Assembly: GCF_020511115.1 (NCBI RefSeq)
Contig: NZ_JAJAVH010000008.1
Span: 186,001 to 250,000 of the forward strand
Origin: Luteimonas panaciterrae
GTDB taxonomy: Bacteria; Pseudomonadota; Gammaproteobacteria; Xanthomonadales; Xanthomonadaceae
Direction of reading: 5' to 3'
Length of the DNA: 64,000 nt
The notes under the pieces are model-generated. The model was given only the letters and a program-made list of their open reading frames with translations. It did not search any database and had not been told where the DNA came from. The position numbers were made by a program, and so were the translations under genes. Positions 37,656 through 47,009 of this stretch are shown here, one piece after another; within the stretch, counting starts at the first letter, position 1, and the number at the start of each line of letters is the position of its first letter.

Positions 37656-38930
37656 TCAGGGCAATGTATTCAAATCGATGGCCGGCGGCGTCCCGTTCGT
37701 CGTTCGCACGAAGCTCTGCCCGGGAGCGACGGGCGGCGAGAAGAAACCACCCATGTGCAGATAGAACAGATTGCCGTTCACGCCGCCCGCGTAATCCAGC
37801 CGTTGCTGGTTGCTTCCGGTCGCGTCCACGGTGAAGCGGGCAGTCGCGAGTTCGGTCCAGGCACCGCCCGCGGGCTTGGCCCACTGATTGCCGTAGCGAG
37901 CGCTGCGGCCGAGGTAGCCGTTTTCCGGAAGAAACGATTCCAGGAACGAATACAGCGAGCGCAGAGACGTGGGACCACCAGGACGCTTCCAGGTGGCGAT
38001 CAGCTGCCAGTCCGTGCACTTGCTCTTGCTGGCCGAACTCGCCGCCTCGGCGAACCAGGAGGTGAACAGCGTGCCGCCATTGCCATCCGGCCGGGCGCGC
38101 GTGAGGAAGCGATAGGTATGTCCGGCCTGCCATGGATACACGAGATAGCTCTGACCGCCGGTGCCTTCGCCGCCGAAGTCGTTGGTGACCACGTTCCGCC
38201 CTTTGGCAACCAGCGTCGTCTTTCCGCCGTCCGGCGCATCCCAGATCGAGAACAGCACTCTGCGTTCAGTAAGCGAGTTGACCTGGATGCCGAAATAACC
38301 GCCGTCGAATCCATTGGCCATGTAGTAGGAACCGACTGCATCCTGCCCCACCGGCACCGTCACTTCGCTGTAGACGTATTCGGTATCGGTAGGGGCCTGA
38401 TAGCCCAGATGGACCGAAGGGCCGCGGCGCGACCAATAGAAGTTCTCCGGATCATTGGCGAACACGGCACCAACGGCGGCACTGCCCGCGATGCGCACGT
38501 CGCTGACATCTCCGTAGTACCGACCGTCGGTGGACACGCCCTGCAGGTCCAGCTTCACATAGCCCGGGCGATCGATGGTGAAGCTTCCGACCGGGAACAC
38601 CGCGCTCTCCGTGCCGAAAAGATTCACCGGCAGCGATTGATTGCCCACGGTGACCTTGACCGTGCTGCGGTTCGCGCCCGCGAGCGCTCCCACCAACGCC
38701 ACCTGCAGCTCTCCCGCCTGCTGCACGCTGAAGTAGACGCTGGCGACAGCTCGGTTCGAATCCCAGTTGTGCAAACCGGTCTCGGTGATGACTTCATGGG
38801 CGGCCGGTGCCGGTTTGGTGATGAAAGCATTGCCGCCCAACGGCACGGTGACCGTGGTTTCCTGCGCAGCGGCGATGCCAGGCAATACGAACCACAGCAA
38901 TACGAGACTTGCACGAACGAGCGATCTCAT
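37656..38930 (-). CDS. DUF3472 secreted protein with DUF5077-like N-terminal domain
   Basis: This 424-residue protein has a signal peptide (MRSLVRASLVLLWFVLPGIAAAQ) and GGAG upstream. The N-terminal beta domain (about 25-140, VTVPLGGNAFITKPAPAAHEV, VYFSVQQAGELQVALVG) looks like DUF5077. The rest (ENFYWSRRGPSVHLGYQ, YFGIQVNS, WQLIATWKRPGG, RYGNQWAK) matches DUF3472. Proteins of this architecture often occur in glycan-use loci and probably bind or process carbohydrate. It is located between the GH109 gene and the TonB receptor, in the same direction, so it likely belongs to the GalNAc system. Confidence 0.8.
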   Translation of the reverse strand: MRSLVRASLVLLWFVLPGIAAAQETTVTVPLGGNAFITKPAPAAHEVITETGLHNWDSNRAVASVYFSVQQAGELQVALVGALAGANRSTVKVTVGNQSLPVNLFGTESAVFPVGSFTIDRPGYVKLDLQGVSTDGRYYGDVSDVRIAGSAAVGAVFANDPENFYWSRRGPSVHLGYQAPTDTEYVYSEVTVPVGQDAVGSYYMANGFDGGYFGIQVNSLTERRVLFSIWDAPDGGKTTLVAKGRNVVTNDFGGEGTGGQSYLVYPWQAGHTYRFLTRARPDGNGGTLFTSWFAEAASSASKSKCTDWQLIATWKRPGGPTSLRSLYSFLESFLPENGYLGRSARYGNQWAKPAGGAWTELATARFTVDATGSNQQRLDYAGGVNGNLFYLHMGGFFSPPVAPGQSFVRTTNGTPPAIDLNTLP

Positions 38931-39033
38931 GAGTGTTCTCCGTGATGAGGAGGTACTGGCGTGATAGTTCGGGTTGGAAGATCGCCACGACCGGAAGTCG
39001 GCCGGCCGTGGCGGGGGTCTATGTGATTCGTGA

Positions 39034-42000
39034 CTAGAACTTGTAGTTCAGCGAGATGCTGTAGATGCGGCCATACAAGTTGGTGTAGTCGCTGGCATCG
39101 CCGAGGAAGCTGTTCGGGTCGTAGAACGGCAGTCGATCGAACAGGTTCTTCACCGTGACGCCAACCTTCACGTTTTCCAGCGGCCGCCAGGTCACGCCGA
39201 GGTTCGCCGTCCACCAGGCCGGAACGCCGTTGCACTGCCCGGGCGAGGGTTTGTTGTAGTACGCCATGCACTTGCCCGGCAGCGAATCGACATCGGTCTT
39301 GTCATAGGCCCACTTGGTGCCGCCGACATAGTTGATGAACAGACTTGTGGTCCAGTTGCCGTAATTCCAGTCGGCGTTCAACGTGGCACGCAGCCTCGGG
39401 TTGCCGTAGTAGCCGACCGTATTGCCGTAGGCCCAGCCGGTGCTGCTGTCGAGAAGGACCGTGTCGTTGCGACGCGCGATCGTTGCGGCCAGTCCGACGT
39501 TCAGCCCGCCCCAGTCGCCCAGCGAGAAACGGCCTCGGGCATCGATGTCGAAACCATCGACCAGGGTGCGACCCTGATTCTTGTACTGACCGACGACGCT
39601 GGACACATTGCCCACGCTGTAGGTCGGCAGCGTGCCGGGACAGGTCACGCCGCTGGCGGGATCGGCGCACATGGCGGCAAGCGTCGCCAGATTGGCGCGA
39701 TCGGCGTCGGTGATCGGGAAGCGCGTCGAGGACACGATGTCCGCCGCCTTGCTGAAGTCCGGCGCGGCGATCTGGTCGCGACGGTAGATGAACCAATAAT
39801 CGGCCGACAGCGACAGCCATTTCGTCGGTTCGTACACGAAGCCCAGCGTGGCGATCTTGGCCTTCTCCGGCTCCAGGTCCTGGTTGGGTTGCGTCATGCG
39901 CGCCACGGTGCGGCTGCAATCCGCGTTCAACAGCGACGTGCCGAGATCCTTGTCGCCCTGGCGATTCGACTGCAGCAGCAGATTGGCGATCGCATTCGTC
40001 TCGTTGCAACGGGTCTCGTCCCGATAGCCGCCGAGCTGGGCGAAGACACCACCGGTGCCGGACTCGGCCAGGCTCGGCGCGCGGAAGCCTTCCGAATAAG
40101 TGCCGCGCAACAACAGTTCCGGCAGCATCTGGTACTTGATGCCGATCTTCGGCGCGACGTTGGCGCTGAAATTCGGATACTTGTCCACGCGCACCGCCGC
40201 GTCGATTTCCAGCTTCTCGGTGATGGGCGCGACGGCTTCGGCGAACACCGCGCTCGTCGTGCGCTCTCCGTCGAACCATGAACCGCCTTGCTGCGTGATC
40301 AGGCCGTTGGCCGCATCCGGATTGCCGGGCGTGAAGAACGACTCGCGCATCACACTGAAACCGAATGCCGCGCGCACTTCGCCGGCCGGCAGCGTATAGA
40401 TCGGGCCTTCGATCTTGCCGTCCAGTGTGTGGAGGCGCGTCCAGGAATGGATGTCGAACGTGGGATAGGCCTCGCGGATCAATTTCGCGTTCGCCTCGTT
40501 GATGACGCCGAACTGGTAGGCCGGGTTGTCGGCCATCAACGTGCGACCGGTGACCGGATCGATCGTGAACGGACCGAACGCCTTCGCGAACCCTTCCAGA
40601 TTGACGTTGACGGTCTGGTACGTGACCGAGTGCGTCCCGGCGGTGGCGAGCGCGGTCTCCCAGTTCCAGTCGCCGATGTTGCCGCGCAGGCCGGCGAGCG
40701 CCCGATAGCTCTTGTCGGTGTTGCGCTGGCCGAAGTAGTCGTCACCCACGTCCTGCAACAGGTATTGCAGCCCGACCACGCCACCCATCAACGCCTTCAG
40801 CTCGGGACTGGCGTTGTTATACACGTTGTTCGGGCCCATGAACGGGTAGCTGAAGGTATTGACGTTCACACCCGTGTTGCGCGCGAACCAGCTCGTCGGA
40901 TTGCCGCTCGTACTGTTGAAGGCACGCGGCGTGCCGCCGTTGGCCGTCAGTTCGATATCCGTGTAGGTCGCCTCACCGAAGGCTTCCATCGAATCGCCGA
41001 TCAGGAAATCCCCGTGCAAGTAAATCGTGGTGCGCTTCGACTTGGCGCCCGCATCGATCTCGTTGTTCAACCACGTCTGCCAGATACATCGCGGACCGGC
41101 CGCTTCGGTGGTCAGCACGTTGGCGCAACCCGGCGCGGGCTGTTGCACGCGGGCACCGGTGTTCGGATCGAACGCGAAATAGCTGCCGGGATTGAACACG
41201 CCCGGGGCGCTGCCATTGTTGAGGCGGAAATTGTTGATGTAGTTCGGATTGTTGACGTAGTACTGGCGCGGCTTCTTGTCGTACCAGTCGCTGAGCGGAA
41301 TCGGATCGCGCCGATACAGATTGACCGAAGCGTAGAGGTTGTAGCGATCCTTCTCGAGATCGCCGATGCCGGCGGTGATGCTGGCCTGATGCTCGCCGTA
41401 GGAATCGATGCGCGACGACGTGTCGCTGCTCAAGCTGAGCTCGACACCATCGAACGACTTCTTCGTGATCACGTTGATCACGCCGGCCACCGCATCGGTG
41501 CCGTAGACCGCCGAGGCGCCGTCGGTCAGCACTTCCATGCGCTCGATCGCGGCGGCGGGAATCGCGTCGATGTTGACGAACTGGGTCTGGAACCCCGCCG
41601 GCGCGCCGTAGTACGACAGGCGGCGGCCGTTCAACAATACCAGCGTGCCCTGGGCGCCGAGGCCGCGCAGGTTGGCTTGCGAGGCACCGTCGGAACCGGT
41701 GAACAGCGACTTGAAGTCCTGCTGCGCTGGCCGCGCGGCAGGCAGGTTGTCGAGCACCTGGAGCAAGGTGCGCGCGCCCATGTTCTCGATGTCCTGCTTG
41801 CTGACGATCTGCAGCGGCGAGGCGGTCTCGACATCGGTGCGCTTGATGTTGGAGCCGGTGACTTCGATCCGGGCCAGATCGGTGGCCTTGCTATCGCCAC
41901 CGGCTTTTTCCGCTTCCGTTTGCGGAGTGCCGGGATCGGCTGTCTGCGCGGAAGCCGGACCCGCCGCGGCGAGCGCCATGCTCAACGCAACGGACAAGGT

Positions 42001-42042
42001 GGTGGCGGGGATGCGGCGATGGCGATGGCGTACTGGCAACAT
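39034..42042 (-). CDS. TonB-dependent outer-membrane receptor (Oar-like)
   Basis: This 1002-residue receptor starts at ATG 42042 with AAGGAG upstream and has a signal peptide ending near PASAQ. A TonB-box-like IEVTGSNIKR precedes a plug domain (about 60-190, LRGLGAQGTLVLLNGRRL, EVLTDGASAVYGTDAVAGVINVIT). The very large barrel ends ISLNYKF. Receptors of this type import oligosaccharides or peptides in xanthomonads. It is flanked on both sides by glycosidase genes (GH31 upstream, DUF3472 and GH109 downstream), so the cargo is predicted to be a GalNAc-containing glycan. Confidence 0.92.
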   Translation of the reverse strand: MLPVRHRHRRIPATTLSVALSMALAAAGPASAQTADPGTPQTEAEKAGGDSKATDLARIEVTGSNIKRTDVETASPLQIVSKQDIENMGARTLLQVLDNLPAARPAQQDFKSLFTGSDGASQANLRGLGAQGTLVLLNGRRLSYYGAPAGFQTQFVNIDAIPAAAIERMEVLTDGASAVYGTDAVAGVINVITKKSFDGVELSLSSDTSSRIDSYGEHQASITAGIGDLEKDRYNLYASVNLYRRDPIPLSDWYDKKPRQYYVNNPNYINNFRLNNGSAPGVFNPGSYFAFDPNTGARVQQPAPGCANVLTTEAAGPRCIWQTWLNNEIDAGAKSKRTTIYLHGDFLIGDSMEAFGEATYTDIELTANGGTPRAFNSTSGNPTSWFARNTGVNVNTFSYPFMGPNNVYNNASPELKALMGGVVGLQYLLQDVGDDYFGQRNTDKSYRALAGLRGNIGDWNWETALATAGTHSVTYQTVNVNLEGFAKAFGPFTIDPVTGRTLMADNPAYQFGVINEANAKLIREAYPTFDIHSWTRLHTLDGKIEGPIYTLPAGEVRAAFGFSVMRESFFTPGNPDAANGLITQQGGSWFDGERTTSAVFAEAVAPITEKLEIDAAVRVDKYPNFSANVAPKIGIKYQMLPELLLRGTYSEGFRAPSLAESGTGGVFAQLGGYRDETRCNETNAIANLLLQSNRQGDKDLGTSLLNADCSRTVARMTQPNQDLEPEKAKIATLGFVYEPTKWLSLSADYWFIYRRDQIAAPDFSKAADIVSSTRFPITDADRANLATLAAMCADPASGVTCPGTLPTYSVGNVSSVVGQYKNQGRTLVDGFDIDARGRFSLGDWGGLNVGLAATIARRNDTVLLDSSTGWAYGNTVGYYGNPRLRATLNADWNYGNWTTSLFINYVGGTKWAYDKTDVDSLPGKCMAYYNKPSPGQCNGVPAWWTANLGVTWRPLENVKVGVTVKNLFDRLPFYDPNSFLGDASDYTNLYGRIYSISLNYKF

Positions 42043-42171
42043 CTTTGTCTCCTTGTTCGGTCCGCAGGCGGGGGGACTGCGCGAGTGAATGGGTTTGCGT
42101 CAGGCAACAGCGGGCCCGTGCCACGGCTGGCGAGCCGCAGTTGGAAAGCACTGAATGTGGGTACAACTCGA

Positions 42172-45100
42172 CTAAGGTGGCGCGATCGTGGCGGTGTCGC
42201 CCTCCTGTCCAATCAGGACCGCATTGGCCCAGTTGCCGCAGACCCGCGCCGGCTGCGCGCCTTGCGCGCCAAGCGTGCGCAGGCTCAGACGGTGCAGACC
42301 ACGGAGATCGAGTTCGGGTTTGACGACGCCGGGCGCGCGCACCAATCCACTGTCGTAGAGCAGGCGGTCGTCGCCCCACACCTGGAATTGCATGCCGCCG
42401 GCATCGCGGCAGCTGTCGTCGATGCCGAGATCGGCGCGCAACAGGCGCCAGTCGCCTTGTAGTTGCACATCGATGCGGCTGTCGGTGCCGACACCCAGGC
42501 CGCGGCGGAAGTGCAGGCCGTTCATGCGCATCTCCGATGCGCCGCCATGCGCGCGATCACGGGCCACTTCGGCCGAGAACGCGGGCGGCAGCGCCAGTTC
42601 GGAGAGATAGCGTTGTTGCATCGGGCGTTCGCTCGATGCGTGTTCGAGCACATGAAACGTGGACAGTGCGATCGGCCCGACATCGCGCGGCTGCAACGCA
42701 TCGAAGGCACGCGCGCCACCACCCTGCGCGGCCGTCACCATCGGATCGCTGCCGCTGGCGGCATCGCCTTCCGGGTTCTGCGTGCTCAGCACGCGGAAAC
42801 GCAACAGTCGGCCAGCATGCGCGGGGAAATCGATGCGCTGCATGCCCTGCTGCAACGTCAGGCGTCCGCGCTTGACCGGTGCGCCCCACTCGCCGTTGCT
42901 GTCGGCGAGATAGATTTCGTAGTCGCGGATCTGCCCGTGCTTCCAGTTCTTGTCGTTGCGCGGGGCCAGCTCGATGCCGTCGATCAGACGGCGCTCACCG
43001 AAACCGATCGTCCACTCGTGCGCGCCGGTGCGCACGGCCTGGTTGCGCACGGTGCGGAACCAGGTGGTGGGATCGTCGTCGAAGGCGTTCTCGAGCGGAT
43101 GGCCGGGTTCTTCCGCGGGACGATTGACCACGAGCAGGCTGTCGGAAGGCAAGGCGCGGCCAAGCACGGGCGCGGCTGGGAAATCGTCATCAGGCAAAGC
43201 GGCGGCGACCGGGAAATCCAGGCGGAAATCCAGCGCACGGCGGATATCGATCGATGACGTGCGCACATGTAGCGTGCCGCGTCGCTCGGCGGGGTCGAAA
43301 TACCAGCCTTCCGCGGCGGACTGCAAATCCGCTGCACTGGCGACCACCGGCAACGCACGGCCGTCGAGTTCCACGGCATGCGGACGCATGCGACTGAGCA
43401 CGCGCAACGCGTAGCGGCGCTGCGGCAGTTGGCCATCGTACTGGCCGCGCACGGCATCGATGCGCACGCGCACTTCGCCGCTGCCCTGCTCCGGCGCTCG
43501 CATGACGATCTCCTGTTCGCTGGACTCGCCTTGCGCGTAGCGGCGCGTGTTGCCGTCGTCCTCGTACAGGGTGTAGTGCGATTCGCCCTGCGGATACAGA
43601 TCGAGGGTGAGTTCGTCGATCGGCTTCTCGCCGTCATAGAGCATCGCCGGATACATCGGCACGATCGCGCCGGCGCGCACGAACACGGGCAGCGCCTTCA
43701 GATCGACCTGACGATCGATCTGGCGGCCCTGCGCCCCCGCCAGCAACTGGCGGCCGTCCCAATAGTCGATCCAGCGACCCGGCGGCAGATGGATATCCCG
43801 CCGCCAGCCGCGACTGGCGGCCTGGCTGCGATACACCGGCGCCACCAACAGTTCGCGGCCGAGCAGGAACTGATATTTGTGCGCCTCGGTGTACGCCTGC
43901 GGGTCCTGCGGGTCGTCCCACATCAGCGCGCGCACCAGCGGCGCGCCGCTGCGCTCGGTCTCGCGCGCCAGTCCGTACATGTACGGCGTAAGGCGCATCT
44001 TGAGCTTCAGATAATCGCGATTGATGCCGCGATACGGCTCATCGAACGCCCACGGATGCTTGCGCGTGTTCGACGACCAGCCGGACATGCCCATCAGCAC
44101 CGGCGTGAAGCTCTTCCATTGCAGATCACGGGTGAAGGTCTCGGCGCTGCCGCCGAAGATGCCGTCGACATCACCGGTGGCGTAGGCCATGCCCGACAAC
44201 CCCGAACCGATCACCGTCGGAATGTGCCAGCGGATGTAATCCCAGCTGCCGCTCTGATCGCCCGTCCACGCCACCGCGAAACGCTGGATGCCAGCCCAGC
44301 CCATCACCGTCCACAGGAACGGACGCGAGTCCGAATTCTTCAGGATGCCGTCGTAGGCGGCATGGTTGGCATCCATCGCGAACTGGTAGCCCTTGCCGGT
44401 CCACGCCACGTCGAGCTTCTGCACGCGGCTGCCGGCGGTGCCGACTTCCCAGGCGATCTTGTCGACGCCGTCCTCGGTCCACAAGCCTGTGCGGAAGCCG
44501 TAACGCGCCAGGCCTTGCACCACTTCTGGAAGATCCTTGTAGCCACAACCGTAACCATCGTTGGGCAGGATCCAGCCACCGGGCATGTCGTATTCGCGAT
44601 ATTTGCGCGCGACGCTGTCGACCACGTCCGGCGTGGTGCCGGTGGGGCCATCGCTCCACCCTTCGGGCACGGTGCCGGGCTTCTTGGCGTTGTCGCCGTC
44701 GTTGTAGCAATCGGCATCGCCGTAGGAGAGCGCCCAGCGCGGCGGCAGCTTGGCGCGGCCGGTCAGCGCGGTGTAGCGATCGAGCAAGGCGTGCAGGCTC
44801 GCGCCGACGAAGTAGTAGGCGTCGAAACGATCCTCGCGATGCAGCAGCGTGATCGCCTCGGGCTCGCGCAAGTCGTAATTGCCGTCGCTCCAGGTGTCGC
44901 GCAGCATGCCCCAGCCGCGCGAACTCAGCAGCATCGGCGCCGGGCTCGGGCGATCGCCTTCTTCCCAACCACCGGAATAGGAAATCTCCAGTTCGCGGCC
45001 CTTGAACTCGAAGCGCCCGTTCTGCTGACCGCCGCCGTAGAAGTGTTCGTCGGATTCGCTAGAGAGCACTTGCACGGTCTGCTCTTGCGACAGATCCAGC

Positions 45101-45534
45101 GGCTGCAACTCGCGCCACAACGCAATCGTCTTGCCGGCTTCGATCCGATCGAGCGCGAAGCGCAGCGGCTGGCGCTGGATGTGCAACACCAGCACATCGG
45201 TGCGGATGCGCACTTCATTCGCATCCTCTTCAAGTTTGAAAGGCACCGCGGACACCGGCTGCGGCAACACGATCGGCGTGGCCTTGTCGCCGGCCGGCAG
45301 CAGCTTGCCGTTGCGGCCGGCCTGCACGCGCAGCACGTCGGCGCGCAGCAGATCGATGCGAACGCGCGTGCCGCTGTCGGTGGTGATTTCCCAGCCCGTC
45401 GCGCTTTCGCTGGCCGCAACGGGAGCGATGTCGCGCAGATTGCCCACGGGCTCGGCCAAAGCCGGGACGCCCCAGACCAGCAGGGACATCATTGCGGCAA
45501 GCAGACTGCCTTTGCGTCGTGCGTGGGTTCCCAC
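42172..45534 (-). CDS. GH31 family enzyme with discoidin and NPCBM-like modules, probable alpha-N-acetylgalactosaminidase
   Basis: This protein of about 1120 residues starts at GTG 45534, giving a clean signal peptide (HARRKGSLLAAMMSLLVWGVPALA); an ATG at 45603 is an alternative. An N-terminal GH31 beta domain is followed by the (beta/alpha)8 barrel, with candidate nucleophile Asp375 in QKLDVAWTG and acid/base Asp426 in WTGDQSGSW. C-terminal beta domains come next, then an F5/8-type module (about 790-920, NAFDDDPTTWFRT) and an NPCBM-like end (about 1000-1110, GLGVGTDSRIDVQL). The barrel and ancillary domains resemble the GH31 alpha-GalNAc-ase subfamily, and neighbours encode GalNAc catabolism. 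Alpha-glucosidase or alpha-galactosidase activity remains possible. Confidence 0.85.
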   Translation of the reverse strand: MGTHARRKGSLLAAMMSLLVWGVPALAEPVGNLRDIAPVAASESATGWEITTDSGTRVRIDLLRADVLRVQAGRNGKLLPAGDKATPIVLPQPVSAVPFKLEEDANEVRIRTDVLVLHIQRQPLRFALDRIEAGKTIALWRELQPLDLSQEQTVQVLSSESDEHFYGGGQQNGRFEFKGRELEISYSGGWEEGDRPSPAPMLLSSRGWGMLRDTWSDGNYDLREPEAITLLHREDRFDAYYFVGASLHALLDRYTALTGRAKLPPRWALSYGDADCYNDGDNAKKPGTVPEGWSDGPTGTTPDVVDSVARKYREYDMPGGWILPNDGYGCGYKDLPEVVQGLARYGFRTGLWTEDGVDKIAWEVGTAGSRVQKLDVAWTGKGYQFAMDANHAAYDGILKNSDSRPFLWTVMGWAGIQRFAVAWTGDQSGSWDYIRWHIPTVIGSGLSGMAYATGDVDGIFGGSAETFTRDLQWKSFTPVLMGMSGWSSNTRKHPWAFDEPYRGINRDYLKLKMRLTPYMYGLARETERSGAPLVRALMWDDPQDPQAYTEAHKYQFLLGRELLVAPVYRSQAASRGWRRDIHLPPGRWIDYWDGRQLLAGAQGRQIDRQVDLKALPVFVRAGAIVPMYPAMLYDGEKPIDELTLDLYPQGESHYTLYEDDGNTRRYAQGESSEQEIVMRAPEQGSGEVRVRIDAVRGQYDGQLPQRRYALRVLSRMRPHAVELDGRALPVVASAADLQSAAEGWYFDPAERRGTLHVRTSSIDIRRALDFRLDFPVAAALPDDDFPAAPVLGRALPSDSLLVVNRPAEEPGHPLENAFDDDPTTWFRTVRNQAVRTGAHEWTIGFGERRLIDGIELAPRNDKNWKHGQIRDYEIYLADSNGEWGAPVKRGRLTLQQGMQRIDFPAHAGRLLRFRVLSTQNPEGDAASGSDPMVTAAQGGGARAFDALQPRDVGPIALSTFHVLEHASSERPMQQRYLSELALPPAFSAEVARDRAHGGASEMRMNGLHFRRGLGVGTDSRIDVQLQGDWRLLRADLGIDDSCRDAGGMQFQVWGDDRLLYDSGLVRAPGVVKPELDLRGLHRLSLRTLGAQGAQPARVCGNWANAVLIGQEGDTATIAPP

Positions 45535-45603
45535 CGTGCCCAGCCCCGCTATGCGTGGAATCGAAACCGTTATGGCCGACTCTAGGGCAGCGCATCGAAA
45601 CAT

Positions 45604-45851
45604 TCAACAAATTTGAAAGAAAAAAGAAGGATATTTTTAAATAAACGAAAGATTGTGCAAGGCAATATTTTCGAAACGAGTGTTCGCGTGTTCGAAATTC
45701 ACAAGAATTTAGCTCCTCTCCTCGTTAAGCTTTGCCGACCCGCAAATGCAAGTTCAAACTCCGTCTCAATCCGTAACCTTTCTTTTTTCTTTCTTTATTT
45801 GACTTTTCGAAAGAAAACGCGGATCGTGCGCGCGCCTAACAGGAATCACGA
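45604..45851. promoter_or_regulatory. AT-rich divergent promoter with AgaR-like CTTTC/GAAAG repeats
   Basis: This 248-bp region is strikingly AT-rich against its GC-rich surroundings. It holds GAAAG-type repeats near GH31 (45615-45630, 45646-45651), TTCGAAA palindromes (45670-45676, 45691-45697) and a CTTTC-rich block ending in TTTTCGAAAGAAAA near agaS (45777-45816). DeoR-type GalNAc repressors such as AgaR bind repeated CTTTC-like boxes. It probably contains both the minus-strand GH31 promoter and the plus-strand aga promoter. The operator call is an inference. Confidence 0.7.
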
Positions 45852-47009
45852 ATGGAAGCCGCTCTGCTCTCTGATTTGTCCGTCTGGCAACACCTCGGCG
45901 GACGCCACACCGCCGAAGAAATCGCCCAGCAGCCCGCGCTCTGGGACGAACTGGCGGCTTCGCTCGATCACATGCGTACACGGGTCGACGCCTTTCTAGG
46001 CGACTGGCTGCGCCATCCCGAACACCGCGTGATCTTCACCGGCGCCGGCAGTTCCGGCTTCATCGCCGAGATGGTGGCCGATCAGATCAACGCGCAGTGG
46101 CCGGCCGACGTGCGCGCGCTGCACACCACGAGTTTGTTGACGCACCCGGCGCTCTATCTGGATCGCGAACGTCCGACGCTGCTGGTGTCGTTCGGTCGCA
46201 GCGGCTCCAGCCCCGAAAGCGTGGCCGCGGTGGAACTGGTACACGAACGCGTCGCCCAGGCGCGCTTCCTCGACATCACCTGCAACGGCGAGGGCGAACT
46301 GGCGCGACGCGGCCAGGGCCGCGCGGATACGTTCACGCTGCTGATGCCGCCCGCCAGCTGCGATCGCGCCTTCGCGATGACCAGCAGTCTCAGTTGCATG
46401 TTACTGGCGGCGCTGACTGTCTTCGATGGTGCGCCGTGGCCGGAACGCCTGGAACGTCTGCGCGCACTCGCGGCCCACGGTCGACAGGCGCTCGCGGACT
46501 GGGAAGCTTCCGTGACATCGCTGGCGCAATCGCCGCACACGCGCGTGATCTATCTGGGCAGCGGCCCGCTGGAAGCATTGGCGCGCGAATCCGCGCTCAA
46601 GACGCTGGAACTCACCGCTGGCCGTGTGCTGGCGCTGGCCGATACGCCGCTCGGTTTCCGTCATGGCCCCAAGTCCACGCTCGATGCCGACACATTGGTC
46701 GTGATGATGCGCAGTGCGCAGCCGATCGCACGCCGCTACGAGCAGGATCTGCTGGACGAACTGCGCCGCGACGGCATCGCCGGACGCGTGCTGTCGGTCG
46801 GACCACAGGCGGATGACGGCGAACCGACCGACCTCACCTTGGCCGTGCCCACACTGCCCGACCCTTGGCTCGCGCCGCTGTGGCTGACGATGGCTCAGCG
46901 CTACGCCTTGCGACGCTCGGTGGCATTGGGCCTGTCGCCCGACAATCCTTTCCCGGACGGCACGGTCAATCGTGTCGTCCAGGGCGTGATCATCCATCGT
47001 CATGACTGA
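45852..47009 (+). CDS. agaS: SIS-domain galactosamine-6-phosphate deaminase/isomerase AgaS
   Basis: This 385-residue protein starts at ATG 45852 with AGGA upstream. It has two SIS sugar-isomerase domains: the first with IFTGAGSSGFIAEM and LVSFGRSGSSPES (about 60-135), the second with VIYLGSGPLEALARESALKTLE and DTPLGFRHGPKSTL (about 230-285). The pattern matches AgaS, which converts galactosamine-6-phosphate to tagatose-6-phosphate with ammonia release. It is the first gene of a four-gene aga operon. The stop overlaps the start of the ROK kinase by 8 bp. Confidence 0.92.
   Translation: MEAALLSDLSVWQHLGGRHTAEEIAQQPALWDELAASLDHMRTRVDAFLGDWLRHPEHRVIFTGAGSSGFIAEMVADQINAQWPADVRALHTTSLLTHPALYLDRERPTLLVSFGRSGSSPESVAAVELVHERVAQARFLDITCNGEGELARRGQGRADTFTLLMPPASCDRAFAMTSSLSCMLLAALTVFDGAPWPERLERLRALAAHGRQALADWEASVTSLAQSPHTRVIYLGSGPLEALARESALKTLELTAGRVLALADTPLGFRHGPKSTLDADTLVVMMRSAQPIARRYEQDLLDELRRDGIAGRVLSVGPQADDGEPTDLTLAVPTLPDPWLAPLWLTMAQRYALRRSVALGLSPDNPFPDGTVNRVVQGVIIHRHD

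Noticed and set aside
36555..38945. 796-codon plus-strand frame spanning GH109 and DUF3472 genes
   Set aside because: It runs through two well-supported minus-strand genes and the gap between them.
40288..42462. 724-codon plus-strand frame over the TonB receptor
   Set aside because: It crosses the receptor start and the GH31 end, has no ribosome-binding site and no family-like sequence.
43378..45585. 735-codon plus-strand frame inside the GH31 gene
   Set aside because: It is an antisense shadow of a gene with recognisable catalytic motifs, and the translation shows no domain.
45604..45851. AT-rich divergent region considered as an insertion-sequence remnant
   Set aside because: It has no terminal repeats or transposase fragment, and its boxes and position fit a shared promoter better.
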